27,551 nucleotides of DNA from an uncultured Eggerthellaceae bacterium (GCA_910585565.1 CAJUFC010000175.1:1-27551), one strand, 5' to 3'. Positions 1 to 9,777 are shown, numbered from the stretch's first letter. The notes: generated by a model from the sequence alone, not told the origin. Made by a program: numbers and translations.

Positions 1-3000
1 AAGACCATCGACTACGCCGCATTCAAGGGCGCCGCCCTCGAGAGCGTCATCATCCCCGAAGGCGCCACCTACATCGGCGGCGAGGCTTTCGCCGACTGCT
101 CCTCCCTCGAGGACGCTCAAATCAGCTCCTCCACTCTCGTCAGTACGGACGCCTTCGCCAACTCCCCGGCAGGCGCTTACGTCCAGTCAACGCTTCAGCA
201 GTCAGCGCTGCCTGGCAAGTCCCGAGAAACTGCGACCCCAATAGATGCTGATTCGTCCACCGAGGCATCCGATGTTGGCATCTCGACATATGGAGCAGAT
301 GGCACAACTTTGATTGATACACCTGCTATAAATATGCCGTCGGACGCAAGTAAATACGACCTCTCAAACCTTCCGTATTACGGTCCGGTGAAGCAAGCCA
401 CAAGGTTTATACTTAGTCCGTACTATACCGTTTACGCAATGAGCGCGACCCATGACGGCAGGGACAATGCCTCGGCTCATCCTCCTGAGCCTGATATCGT
501 TGAGCTCTATCGAGAAAAATATCGTGTCACATCGCCTCTTACGGAGTATAAGTGCGGCTCATCCAATCAGTATGTTTTTACGAAACCTCAGGTGGTTGAT
601 ACCGGTAACAGGCGTGCCCTTTACGGGAGACTATGCATAAGCAATACAGGCGATCAAAGTACATATTACCGCTTCTTGATTGTTCCGAATGACGCAAGCA
701 CTCATCTCGTCTCCGTTTCACGTTACCTGCCTGCCGGTTCGTACACGGACTATTTTTTTGAGCCTGGGATGAATCCCGCACCACCCGAGACTCCCACACC
801 GACCTACTATAGTTATAACTGCGGATACTTGTATGCCACTTTCGGACAGACAAACAGTACACTCACTGCTTCGCCTGATATCGTCCTCGAGCCCCAGGGC
901 ACCACGTCTTGGGCGGGCAGCGGAACGAAGGCGAAGGTCGAAGACAAATTTACCGTTAGCACCAAACCAGGCTACACCCTTGGCAACGTCACCGTCACAG
1001 GCGAGGGCACAACCTATGACGCAGCCACCAACACCCTCACCATGGGTTGGGCAGACTCCACTGTCTCCGCTGAGCTCATCCCTAATGACATCGATGTCAC
1101 GTTCAACTTGCCGCATGCGTATGTGTCGGGCAAGAACGCGGGCGTGTATGGCAACGATAACGTCGTGTGGGGCGAGGGCGACGCCTCCGACACGATGACC
1201 ATCAAGACCGAGGCCACCAAGGACAACACGAACGGCACGACGCCGATGCCCAGCCAGTCGACCATCACGGTCAGCGGGTCGCAGGCGACGTTCCGCAACG
1301 GTCAGGGGCAGGCAGGCTACTCGGTCAATATCACGCCGCACAACGGCTGGCAGCACCAGGGCGCCTGGGCGCTCAGTTACAAGGACGGCGAAGAGTGGGT
1401 GGACGTGCCCAGCTTTACCTCTACGCAGAGCGCGGTCATCGACTACACCAAGGAGTGGAGGCTTACCCCCATCATCACGGGACGCACGTTCACCATCACG
1501 TACGACGACAACCATGCCAACGCGCCCGTGGCGGGCGGCCAGTACACGACGGGCAACGGCCTGACCTCGACGCCCACGCCGCGCAGGACCGGCTTCTGGT
1601 TTGCAGGCTGGGCGTGGGCCAACGCCGCCGCCGATCGTATCGACGACCCGGCCGCGACGAGCGGCTTCGGCGACGCGAGCTGGTATCCGGGCGACGGCAT
1701 CGACGCCGATGCACCCAGCTTCACCATCTCCGACAGCGCCTATGGCAACGCGCAGTTGAAGGCCATCTGGAAGCCCAAGACGTACAAAATCACGTACAAC
1801 GTCGAGGCGACTAAGAAGGACGACGGCAGCTACTGGGTGGACACGCCTGCCGAAGACGTGTTCGTGCATCCGTCGGCGCGCAGCGTGATCGCCAGCGGCT
1901 CGAACGTGGGCGCGACGAACGAGAGCTGGGCGTTCACGAAGTCGGTCGCGGACTACCGCAGCCAAGACGGCATCGACGTAAGCGCGCTCGCTACCGGCGA
2001 GGGCGACGCGTCCGCGCTCAACGAGGGCACGATCAACTACGAGCTGCCTCAGGTTCCCTTCGAGGGCTACCTCTATAAGGGATGGACCAAGCAGGTCGGG
2101 CTGCCCGCAGGCCTTTCCGTGAGCAATCCCGATGACGGGCCTTACCTGGCGTTCTCGGCCGAGGTGGCTGGGAAGCTGTGGCCCAACGAGTGGGATGCGC
2201 AGGATACCGAGCCGGCAGGCACCCATGTGGAGAGCTCGAACGCCATCACCCTGTACGGCGTGTGGCTGCGCCAAGGCGTCGTGACGGTGAACCTTGAGAG
2301 CTCAGACCCCGCTGAGGTGGCCGACGGGCGTGTGGGCGACGGCGCGAGCGTGAAGGTCAACGGCGCCAACGTAGCCGCCACGCACGTGCAGCCCATCGCC
2401 TACTGGAAGGACCGCGGGCTCATGCTGTACGGCGAGATGGGCGAGCCGGGCCACAACATCACGGGCATCCACGAGGTGCCTGCCTCTGACAGCAAGATCG
2501 CCGACACGCGCGTCGTGAACTCGGCAACAAAGCAGCGCGCCTTCCAGGCCCCCACTCGCACGGGCTTCCGCTTCCTTGGTTGGGGAGATGCCGCGACAGG
2601 CACCTTGTACGTCAAGTACTTCGAGAGCGCCGAGGGCACGGGCAGCGGCGCAGGTGGCGGCACCGCAGCGGCCGGCAGTCACGAGCAGGGCTTCTACCTC
2701 ACCCCTGCTGGCATGGAGCGCTCTCTCAGGTGGGACACCGGCGGCGCTGACGAGGCTGCCGACGAGAACGAGCAGGAGACCTGGGATGCCCTGTGGGAGA
2801 TTCGCACCTACGAGATCGAGCTCATGGTGCCCGGCAGCGCCATCAAAGGCTATGCCGGCGTCAGCGCGGCTGACAAGGAGCTCAACAAAGACTACACCTG
2901 GAACGACACCGGCACCTACAAGTGGGAAAAAGAGATTACCATCGGCGACGACAACCAGTATGCCACCAGCTGGCGCAAGGCCACCAAAGAGTGGAAGTAC

Positions 3001-4446
3001 TGGGACGCCTTCTACGTGCCGTTCTATGAGACCAACAGCCCCTTCAACACGTATGGCGGCTGGTTCACCGGCGTGCGCGACGAAAACGGCGTCGTGAACT
3101 TCGACCGCAGCAAGACCGACGACGATGGCAACGTCGTGCCCATCATCCGCGAGACCGAGGGCCGCGCGCGCTATATCGATGGCGGCAAGGCGTTCCGCGT
3201 GAGCGCGGCTGGCCTGGGGGCATCGCACCTGTGGCCGGGTGCTCCGGAAGGGCAAGAGACCGACCTGGACAACGTGGTGGCGCCGGACGGCACGATCACG
3301 CTGTGGCTCTACACCGAGCCGGTCTACATCAACGTGAGCGCGCCCATGGGCATCTTCCTTGCCAACGATGACCCGTATGTCGTCGGGTCTGACCCGCGAA
3401 CGGTGCTCGAGCAGGAGGCATCCTTCACCGTGAAGGAGTCGAACCAGAACCTCGTACTCACCTCCATCACGGCGACCGACATCGTCGAGGCCGACGTGGA
3501 ACAGGGCACCTACAACGCGAACGCCGCGTATCCAGTGGAAAACGTCGTGACGACGGAAGACGATGCGGGCGTGGGCCAGCAGGGCATCACGGCCCGGATG
3601 CTGACCCCCAGCAACCTGACCGACCAGACCAAGGGCACCGACCGCGAGGTGGCCTACGACCAGGAGAACTCGCGCGTGTTCTGGGTGAGCCCGGTGGAGA
3701 CGGTGGACGAGTACAAGGTGGAGACGGCGTCGGCCCCCAACGAGAAGAACATGACGTCGCGCGTGTATTTCGGCTATGGCTCCGAGACCGAAAGCGGCAT
3801 GGCGGCCGGCAACGGCGACAACGTGGTGGAAGACGACCCGGACGACGAGAAAGACCACAACTTCCTGAAGGCGTTCAAGCTGCGCGAGGCTTATGACGGA
3901 GCTGCCGGCAGTTCCCTTTCCGGCAAGAACGGCGTCGCTGTGACGACCGATGACGCGGGTGTTGTCTATACCTCTAGCGAGAGCGTGGGTACGGGGGCTG
4001 GCTCGACGGCAGGCACGGTCGCGGGTGCCAAGTTCCGCGATCCGGACAATGCCGAGTGGACGCTTGCCGTTGCGGGCGGCTCGTACACGCTCGCCAAAGC
4101 TGACGGCACCGTCGTCCACGTGAAGAAGCCGGTGGTGTATCGCGACTATTCGTTCTGGTACGGGCTCGACCTCAACAAGTGCTCGTTCGACCTGGCTGCC
4201 ATCCAGGAGATGGTGGAGGCCGAGGAGGGCTGGAGCTACAACGCAGGCTATCGCAAGCCGCTTGTGAAGCTCATGTTCACCTTCGCGGTGGAGCGCGTGC
4301 CGAACGTGTCGTATGGCGTGGCTGCACTGAGCGCTGATGAGGCCGACGCGGGCGTGGCCGTGCTCGACGAGCGCACGGGCACCGAGGGCGGCGCCATCGA
4401 TGCGGACGAGCTGGTCGGCGTCGGCGGCGTGAGCACGGCGCTGTAG
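1..4446 (+). CDS. Giant secreted surface protein with LRR_5 and InlB-type repeats, 5'-partial
   Basis: The frame is open from base 1 with no stop, so this is the last 1481 codons of a larger gene. Residues 1-60 hold BspA-like LRR_5 units (pattern IGGEAFADCSSL). Residues of roughly 80-290 are a low-repeat segment with visibly more A+T than the rest. From about 490 onward, InlB/Listeria-Bacteroides-type units recur, with the signature 'GF/Y-x-F-x-GW' near 530, 690, 853 and 1018. Such proteins are normally exported and act in adhesion or surface binding. The signal peptide must lie upstream of the window. No LPXTG motif, membrane anchor or charged tail is visible at the C-terminus, so the attachment mode is unknown. 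An internal TTG at 310 would give 1378 aa, but the LRR residues upstream of it are in frame, so it is unlikely to be the start. Confidence 0.88.
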   Translation, partial: KTIDYAAFKGAALESVIIPEGATYIGGEAFADCSSLEDAQISSSTLVSTDAFANSPAGAYVQSTLQQSALPGKSRETATPIDADSSTEASDVGISTYGADGTTLIDTPAINMPSDASKYDLSNLPYYGPVKQATRFILSPYYTVYAMSATHDGRDNASAHPPEPDIVELYREKYRVTSPLTEYKCGSSNQYVFTKPQVVDTGNRRALYGRLCISNTGDQSTYYRFLIVPNDASTHLVSVSRYLPAGSYTDYFFEPGMNPAPPETPTPTYYSYNCGYLYATFGQTNSTLTASPDIVLEPQGTTSWAGSGTKAKVEDKFTVSTKPGYTLGNVTVTGEGTTYDAATNTLTMGWADSTVSAELIPNDIDVTFNLPHAYVSGKNAGVYGNDNVVWGEGDASDTMTIKTEATKDNTNGTTPMPSQSTITVSGSQATFRNGQGQAGYSVNITPHNGWQHQGAWALSYKDGEEWVDVPSFTSTQSAVIDYTKEWRLTPIITGRTFTITYDDNHANAPVAGGQYTTGNGLTSTPTPRRTGFWFAGWAWANAAADRIDDPAATSGFGDASWYPGDGIDADAPSFTISDSAYGNAQLKAIWKPKTYKITYNVEATKKDDGSYWVDTPAEDVFVHPSARSVIASGSNVGATNESWAFTKSVADYRSQDGIDVSALATGEGDASALNEGTINYELPQVPFEGYLYKGWTKQVGLPAGLSVSNPDDGPYLAFSAEVAGKLWPNEWDAQDTEPAGTHVESSNAITLYGVWLRQGVVTVNLESSDPAEVADGRVGDGASVKVNGANVAATHVQPIAYWKDRGLMLYGEMGEPGHNITGIHEVPASDSKIADTRVVNSATKQRAFQAPTRTGFRFLGWGDAATGTLYVKYFESAEGTGSGAGGGTAAAGSHEQGFYLTPAGMERSLRWDTGGADEAADENEQETWDALWEIRTYEIELMVPGSAIKGYAGVSAADKELNKDYTWNDTGTYKWEKEITIGDDNQYATSWRKATKEWKYWDAFYVPFYETNSPFNTYGGWFTGVRDENGVVNFDRSKTDDDGNVVPIIRETEGRARYIDGGKAFRVSAAGLGASHLWPGAPEGQETDLDNVVAPDGTITLWLYTEPVYINVSAPMGIFLANDDPYVVGSDPRTVLEQEASFTVKESNQNLVLTSITATDIVEADVEQGTYNANAAYPVENVVTTEDDAGVGQQGITARMLTPSNLTDQTKGTDREVAYDQENSRVFWVSPVETVDEYKVETASAPNEKNMTSRVYFGYGSETESGMAAGNGDNVVEDDPDDEKDHNFLKAFKLREAYDGAAGSSLSGKNGVAVTTDDAGVVYTSSESVGTGAGSTAGTVAGAKFRDPDNAEWTLAVAGGSYTLAKADGTVVHVKKPVVYRDYSFWYGLDLNKCSFDLAAIQEMVEAEEGWSYNAGYRKPLVKLMFTFAVERVPNVSYGVAALSADEADAGVAVLDERTGTEGGAIDADELVGVGGVSTAL

Positions 4447-4645
4447 CGATGACCTGAAGCGCGAGGCGTGGCAAAGCGTCAGGATCAATGTCGCCCCCCA
4501 TGGCTGCGGGTTCCGTTTGACCTTGCGGAACCTGCGGCTTGGGGCCGGGCGCACGCTTCGCGCGACGTCAAAATTGGGTTTGAGCCAAGGTCTCTCGCGC
4601 GAATTCTGACGAAGTCGCGCGCAGCACACTCCCGGCCCCGATTCC

Positions 4646-4678
4646 AATCGAACGCCGAATCGAACGCCGAATCGAACG
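4646..4678. repeat. 12-bp tandem repeat upstream of the second surface-protein gene
   Basis: The unit AATCGAACGCCG occurs twice perfectly (4646-4657, 4658-4669), followed by a third copy with its first nine bases matching. It lies 30-63 bp before the start codon at 4709. The gap 4447-4708 also holds an inverted repeat GGTTCCG/CGGAACC near 4509-4532 and GCGCGA/TCGCGC near 4596-4620. No convincing -35/-10 pair was found. The repeats could bind a regulator or change in number by slippage; both are inference. Confidence 0.75.
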
Positions 4679-4708
4679 AAGAGGAACACGTGTAGGAAGA
4701 ACATTCTC

Positions 4709-7282
4709 ATGTCTACACTGAAGACATACAGAAGGGCGATCGCGGCCCTGGCCGTTGCGTTGGCGTTGGCGCTCGGGTGCGCCGGCGCGGCGACGTCGCA
4801 CGCGTGGGCGAGCGTGAGTACGGGGGCGCTCGGCCTGCACGTCGAGGTGCCCTCCACCATCGAGCAGCGGCCGAGCGATGGCAGCGACCCCGTCAAGGGC
4901 GGGTCGGGCTCGCTTTTGGGCGTCAACGTGCAGGTGCCTGACCGCCCCGCGGATGCGGGCGGCACAACGGGCAACAAGACGTCAGGCGCGTCTTCGCTGC
5001 TTGGTGTCAACCTAGAGGTGCCCATCACCATCGAGCAGCGCCCGGGCGCAGGAGATGACCCCATCAAGGGCGGAACGTCTTCGCTTCTGGGCGTGAACCT
5101 GCAAGTGCCCGACCCGACCGTGCCCGACGATCCGAGCGACCCGGGCACGAGCACGACCGGCAAGGTCTCCGGTGCGGCGTCGCTTCTGGGCGTCAATGTG
5201 GAGGTGCCTTCCACCATCGAGCAGCGGCCGGGCGAGGCTGGCGGTGGCAGCGAGTCGGTGCTGGGCGTTGCCGTCAAAGTGCCCGAAGGCCTGTTCGTGT
5301 CCTTCGTCGCCAACGGCGGCCAGGGGTCTCAGATGGTGCAACTGGCCGGCACCAAGGCGATATCTGCCGACCTTTCCCAGTTCAGCTGGCCGGGACGCCA
5401 GATTGTAGGCTGGTATGCAAGCCCGGCGTGCCTGGATGACGAGTGGGTGATGGCTGCCGACGGCGTGTTGCCGGAGGAATACGCCAAGGCAGGCGCTCGC
5501 TTCTACGCCAAGTGGTCGGTCACCGACCCGCGCGCCGTGGGAGCGGTCGAGCTGCATGTGGTCGAAAGCGAGGAGACAGGCGGCAACAAGGCCTACATCT
5601 CTGATGCGGAGCTGGCGGCATGCGGCATCCAGCCTGCGGGCTATGCCGAGGACGTCGCGCTCACGGCGCAGGACGAGGCACCGGTATATGTGGGCGGCTA
5701 CTATCCCGGCGGCGACGGCACCGTGTGGCCGCTGCCTGAGGACGCGAGCGAGGCCGACCGCGAGCGCGAGGGCGCAACGCTGCGCCTGCCTGTGCCCGTC
5801 ATGGAGGAGCGCGTGGACGAGTCCGGCACGAGGAACGGCATCTTCGAAGGCTGGTACAAGAAGCGCACTGCGGTGACGGCCCCTGACGGCTCGGTCATTC
5901 GCTACGACTATGCCGAGCCGGTGGAACATGCAGACGGCGCGTGGTCGATTGGCAAGTTCGACGCAGGCACTGGCGAGGCGGCCGAACCTCCGTATCAGCA
6001 GGTCCTGTGGGCCAAGTGGCGCACCGGCACGATCCACACGTTTACGTTCGATGCCGATGGCGGCGCGTTCGCCGACGGCGCGCCGGCGAAGAGCATCCAG
6101 GTGGCGGATGGCGATGCGGCCTCTCAGTCCAGCGTTGGCCAGCCGATGCGCGAGGGCTACAAGTTCACCGGATGGTGGACGGCGCCCGATGGCGAGCCGC
6201 GCCAGAAGTACGCCTTCTCGACTCCGGTGCGACATGCGGTGACCGTATACGCAGGCTGGGAGAAGGTGCGCTATGTGGTTCAGTTCGACTCGGCTGGGGG
6301 CAGCAGCGTGTCCGCGAAGAGCGTCGAGCATGGGGATACCCTCGAGCGCCCGGCGGACCCGACGCGCTATGGGCACCGGTTCGCTGGTTGGTATCTTGAC
6401 GCCAACGGCGACGGCGTGCTGGACGAAAGCGAACTGTACGACTTCGCCACGCCGGTGACGTCCTCGTTCACGCTGACCGCGAAGTGGGCCGAGCTGAGCC
6501 CCGACGCCTACACCGTGACGCTGGATGCGGCGGGAGGCGTCTGGGAGAACGGACCGGGGCCGGATGACGACGAGACGACGCGCACGACCATCGTCAATGG
6601 CGGCGACCTGCTTGACGAGCCCGAGGCTCCCAAACAGGCTGGCTGGCAGGTGGGCGGCTGGGCGCGCGATGACGGCAGCGCGTGGGATTTCGATGCCGAT
6701 GTGGTGACGAGCGACATCACGCTGCACGCCCTGTGGAACCTGCGGTTGGATGTCACGGTGCCAGTGAGCGTGAGCTTTGCGGTGAACGCCGAAACGCATG
6801 AGGTGACTGCCCCTGAGGCAAGCGCCTATGCGCTCAAGTCGCGCACCGTGCGACCGGTGGAGGTAGAGGCGTTGGCGCTTCACAGCGAGCAAGCCGAGAT
6901 CGAGGGCTTCTTCTCGCTGGCCGAGGGCGCGGGCGGCAGCTGGCAAGAGCCGCTTGCGGCGACGCTGCTGTCGCTCAAGAGCGAGCATGCCGCCGATGCG
7001 ATTGGGCTGGCGTTTGCTGGGGCGAGCGGTCCGGTGGGCACGGCATGGCTGAACGAGCATGAGCTTGACTCGACCGAGCGGGGCGCCTGGAGGCTGGAGG
7101 CATTTGACTACGACGCCAGCGGAGCGACATTCGAGGGAGACGCCTGGCAGGGCGCCGACCCCAGCGAGCGGCTGGCGCTGGAGCTGGGTCTGTCGATACC
7201 GGATGCGCTCAAAGTGAAGACGGGCCTGACGGATGCGGTGCCCATCACCCACCTCAAGCTCACCGTGTCAGCGAGGGCATAA
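4709..7282 (+). CDS. Secreted InlB-repeat surface protein
   Basis: The product is 857 aa. The start ATG follows a GGAAGA ribosome site. Residues 1-34 form a signal peptide (basic KTYRR, hydrophobic stretch, likely cut after AWA). Residues of about 37-195 are an internal repeat in which 'LLGVN-[VL]-[EQ]-VP' alternates with 'STIEQRPG', in units of about 55-60 residues. Next come InlB B-type repeats with 'F-x-GW' signatures near 484, 556 and 646. The C-terminal part (about 680-857) begins 'DVTVPVSVSFAVN' and is a beta-rich domain of a kind found in other bacterial surface proteins; its function is unknown to me. There is no LPXTG or C-terminal membrane segment. Its TAA stop overlaps the ATG of the TnpB-like gene by one base (TAATG), which implies co-transcription and translational coupling. 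Confidence 0.88.
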   Translation: MSTLKTYRRAIAALAVALALALGCAGAATSHAWASVSTGALGLHVEVPSTIEQRPSDGSDPVKGGSGSLLGVNVQVPDRPADAGGTTGNKTSGASSLLGVNLEVPITIEQRPGAGDDPIKGGTSSLLGVNLQVPDPTVPDDPSDPGTSTTGKVSGAASLLGVNVEVPSTIEQRPGEAGGGSESVLGVAVKVPEGLFVSFVANGGQGSQMVQLAGTKAISADLSQFSWPGRQIVGWYASPACLDDEWVMAADGVLPEEYAKAGARFYAKWSVTDPRAVGAVELHVVESEETGGNKAYISDAELAACGIQPAGYAEDVALTAQDEAPVYVGGYYPGGDGTVWPLPEDASEADREREGATLRLPVPVMEERVDESGTRNGIFEGWYKKRTAVTAPDGSVIRYDYAEPVEHADGAWSIGKFDAGTGEAAEPPYQQVLWAKWRTGTIHTFTFDADGGAFADGAPAKSIQVADGDAASQSSVGQPMREGYKFTGWWTAPDGEPRQKYAFSTPVRHAVTVYAGWEKVRYVVQFDSAGGSSVSAKSVEHGDTLERPADPTRYGHRFAGWYLDANGDGVLDESELYDFATPVTSSFTLTAKWAELSPDAYTVTLDAAGGVWENGPGPDDDETTRTTIVNGGDLLDEPEAPKQAGWQVGGWARDDGSAWDFDADVVTSDITLHALWNLRLDVTVPVSVSFAVNAETHEVTAPEASAYALKSRTVRPVEVEALALHSEQAEIEGFFSLAEGAGGSWQEPLAATLLSLKSEHAADAIGLAFAGASGPVGTAWLNEHELDSTERGAWRLEAFDYDASGATFEGDAWQGADPSERLALELGLSIPDALKVKTGLTDAVPITHLKLTVSARA

Positions 7283-8226
7283 TGACGACCAAGACGACCT
7301 ACAAAGCCTACAAGTGCCGCCTGTATCCGAAGGCGGCACAGGAGGAATACTTCCGACGTATGTTTGGGTGCTGTCGGCTGGTGTACAACCACTTCCTCGA
7401 GGTGCGCATCGCGAGCTACGAGGCGCACAAGGTCGACCCGGCAGTGCGCGTGCCGTCGCATTTCGAGATGTGTCGCCTGCTGACGGACTACAAGCGCCAG
7501 CGCACCGACGCCGAGGGGCATCCCTTCCTCAAGGACGTCGACTCCACCGCGCTCGTCTACGAGCTGCAACACCTGGACAACGCGTTTCATCGGTTCTATC
7601 GACGCGTGCGGGAGGGGGCGTCCAACGTGGGATTCCCTCGCTTCAAGCGTCGCGGCGACAAGGAGTCGGCCACGGTGGCGTTCAAGAAGCTGGCTGATGT
7701 CGAACGCAACAAGATGCGCTTTGCGAAAGTCGGCTGGGTCAACGCCAAGGTGTGGCGCGAGATAGAGGGGACACCGGTCAGCTGCACGGTGTCGGTTGAC
7801 GCTGCGGGTCGGTGGTGGGCGTCAGTCATGTGCAAGGGCGTGCCAGTGCGCGAGCTGCCGCCAATCGATACGACGCGCGTGGTGCGCGTGGAGGAGGTGG
7901 CCGTCGCGCCCGTTGCTGACGAACGCCTCCGGCGTCGCCTAGCGCGCGAAAAGCGCAAGCTTTCGCGCCGGCAGGCACCGGGCGCCAACCGCCGCGCCTC
8001 GGCAGGCTATCTGCGACAGAAGGAAAAGGTCGGTCGCCTGATGGCGCACGAGCGCGATCGCATGCGCACGCAAACCGACCAGCTGACCGCATCGATCGTG
8101 CGCGAGAGCGGCACCATCCTGATGGAGGAGCAGGCCAGCCGCAAGCGCACGCCAGCTGAAACGGAGCTGGTGCGCCAGCTGCGCTACAAGTGCGACTGGG
8201 CTGGTCGCACGCTGACCGAGCGATAA
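7282..8226 (+). CDS. Truncated nuclease-dead TnpB-like protein 1 (TldR-like)
   Basis: The product is 314 aa. The N-terminus reads like IS605-family TnpB: 'YKAYKCRLYPKAAQ', 'GCCRLVYNHFLEVR', 'LKDVDSTAL', 'AFHRFYRR', 'GFPRFKRRGDKES', and the strand-rich 'GWVNAKVWREIEGTP...SVDAAGRWW'. The RuvC-I position (about 200-207), normally 'GIDLG' with the catalytic Asp, is VVRVEEVA. The basic bridging helix 'REKRKLSRRQ' remains. A RuvC-II-like 'TILMEEQ' (278-284) still has Glu. The chain stops after 'VRQLRYKCDWAGRTL', before the CxxC zinc finger and the RuvC-III Asp, where TnpB is usually 60-100 residues longer. DNA cleavage is therefore not expected. Known TldR proteins have similar losses and act as RNA-guided repressors; that role here is inference. 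The gene is translationally coupled to the surface-protein gene. No tnpA and no left or right element ends are visible. Confidence 0.85.
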   Translation: MTTKTTYKAYKCRLYPKAAQEEYFRRMFGCCRLVYNHFLEVRIASYEAHKVDPAVRVPSHFEMCRLLTDYKRQRTDAEGHPFLKDVDSTALVYELQHLDNAFHRFYRRVREGASNVGFPRFKRRGDKESATVAFKKLADVERNKMRFAKVGWVNAKVWREIEGTPVSCTVSVDAAGRWWASVMCKGVPVRELPPIDTTRVVRVEEVAVAPVADERLRRRLAREKRKLSRRQAPGANRRASAGYLRQKEKVGRLMAHERDRMRTQTDQLTASIVRESGTILMEEQASRKRTPAETELVRQLRYKCDWAGRTLTER

Positions 8227-8248
8227 GCGATACATGATGACGGAGGAC

Positions 8249-8287
8249 GGGGACATTGCCATCAAAAGCGGCGCTATCTCCGTCCCC
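8249..8287. repeat. GGGGAC/GTCCCC inverted repeat
   Basis: GGGGAC (8249-8254) and GTCCCC (8282-8287) enclose 27 bases, starting 22 bp after the TnpB-like stop. It resembles small dispersed REP-like palindromes with GGGGAC ends seen in bacterial intergenic DNA. It could also be part of a transcript running past the gene. Confidence 0.5.
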
Positions 8288-8319
8288 TGGCCTGTGACAG
8301 GTGAGGGCGTTTTGGCCGT

Positions 8320-8383
8320 CCTCGGGTGCTTGCGGAGGCCGAAAGGCAAAACGCACATATATATAGGTGCGTTTCGCCCGAGG
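8320..8383. other. Nested palindrome, possible structured RNA or repeat element
   Basis: An outer stem CCTCGGG/CCCGAGG (8320-8326, 8377-8383) encloses GCC-GAAA-GGC near 8338-8347 and an 8-bp stem AAACGCAC/GTGCGTTT (8349-8356, 8367-8374) with loop atatatatag. It lies about 95 bp after the first TnpB-like gene. A related hairpin occurs at 27208-27228. Guide-RNA scaffolds of TnpB-type proteins sit at or after the 3' end of the gene, so a scaffold is one reading; a mobile palindromic repeat is the other. The remainder of 8384-8600 shows no gene that I can support. Confidence 0.5.
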
Positions 8384-8601
8384 TCGCTGAAGCAAGAAGC
8401 GCACGACGCGAGCTGCATGCCGCCTCGGCGGGTGTTGGCAAACACAATGTAGCCCTATCGCGTCCGTGTGGTGCCAAACTCCATTTGAAGTACACGCAAA
8501 CGAGCTGTATTTCAGGGAACAGATGCCGCGCGAGCGAAACTTGCATCAGGAGCTTGCGCTATAGAGCCGGACATGCCGCTGCCATCTCGCAAAAACACTG
8601 C

Positions 8602-8629
8602 TTGTGCTGCGGTTTCCTTGTGATATTAT
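8602..8629 (+). promoter_or_regulatory. Promoter for rplM-rpsI
   Basis: TTGTGC (8602-8607), a 16-bp spacer and TATTAT (8624-8629). It lies about 205 bp before the rplM start, leaving a leader of some 195 nt with no supported reading frame. That length is compatible with autogenous ribosomal-protein control, although no known L13 leader structure was recognised. Confidence 0.55.
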
Positions 8630-8834
8630 TGGGCAGTTGCTTTCAAAAGCCCCGTAACCGTGGGTAGAGCGCGCTGCTTCGAGAGGGAGTCCAGGCCCTT
8701 GAGGGCAGGTTCGGCGTAGGAAACCGGCATGCGTTCGACCACAACTTTTGAAAACCAGCAAAGGAGATGGGCACGGCTTGCAGGCGCTCAACGCACCGGC
8801 GGTCCGCACATCTCGGAAACGTAAGGAAACAGCA

Positions 8835-9269
<435 letters not shown>

Positions 9270-9272
9270 ACG

Positions 9273-9680
<408 letters not shown>

Positions 9681-9698
9681 AGCCTGCTCACGTTGGGA

Positions 9699-9729
9699 AA
9701 GCCCGCTACCAAGCGGGCTTTTCTTTTTG
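9699..9729 (+). terminator. Intrinsic terminator after rpsI
   Basis: A perfect 9-bp stem AAGCCCGCT/AGCGGGCTT with loop ACCA is followed by TTTTCTTTTT. Confidence 0.9.
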
Positions 9730-9768
9730 CGCGACCAAGCGCTGCGCAACTCCAATCGCGCGCGCCTT

Positions 9769-9777
9769 TGATACAAT
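9769..9777 (+). promoter_or_regulatory. Extended -10 promoter of acpP/fab operon
   Basis: TG-A-TACAAT is an extended -10 element in a locally AT-rich patch, about 40 bp before the acpP start. There is no good -35, as is usual for extended -10 promoters. Confidence 0.55.

Noticed and set aside
4447..4708. Guide match between the 3' flank of TnpB-like gene 1 and the surface-gene promoter region
   Set aside because: No shared stretch of 10 bases or more was found by eye. The only notable coincidence, AAATTGGGT at 4572 and 27010, is short and probably chance.
2302..5313. A 1003-codon open frame on the minus strand opposite the surface-protein genes, and similar long ones elsewhere (718-2274, 5012-7252, 22244-24157, 24242-27037)
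   Set aside because: The products are Arg/His/Ala/Gly-rich without domains and lie antisense to well-supported genes. They arise from high GC content and codon bias.
7282..8226. Intact IS200/IS605 or IS607 transposon
   Set aside because: No tnpA is nearby, the zinc finger and RuvC-III are missing, and no left or right ends can be drawn. The same holds at 25862-26827.
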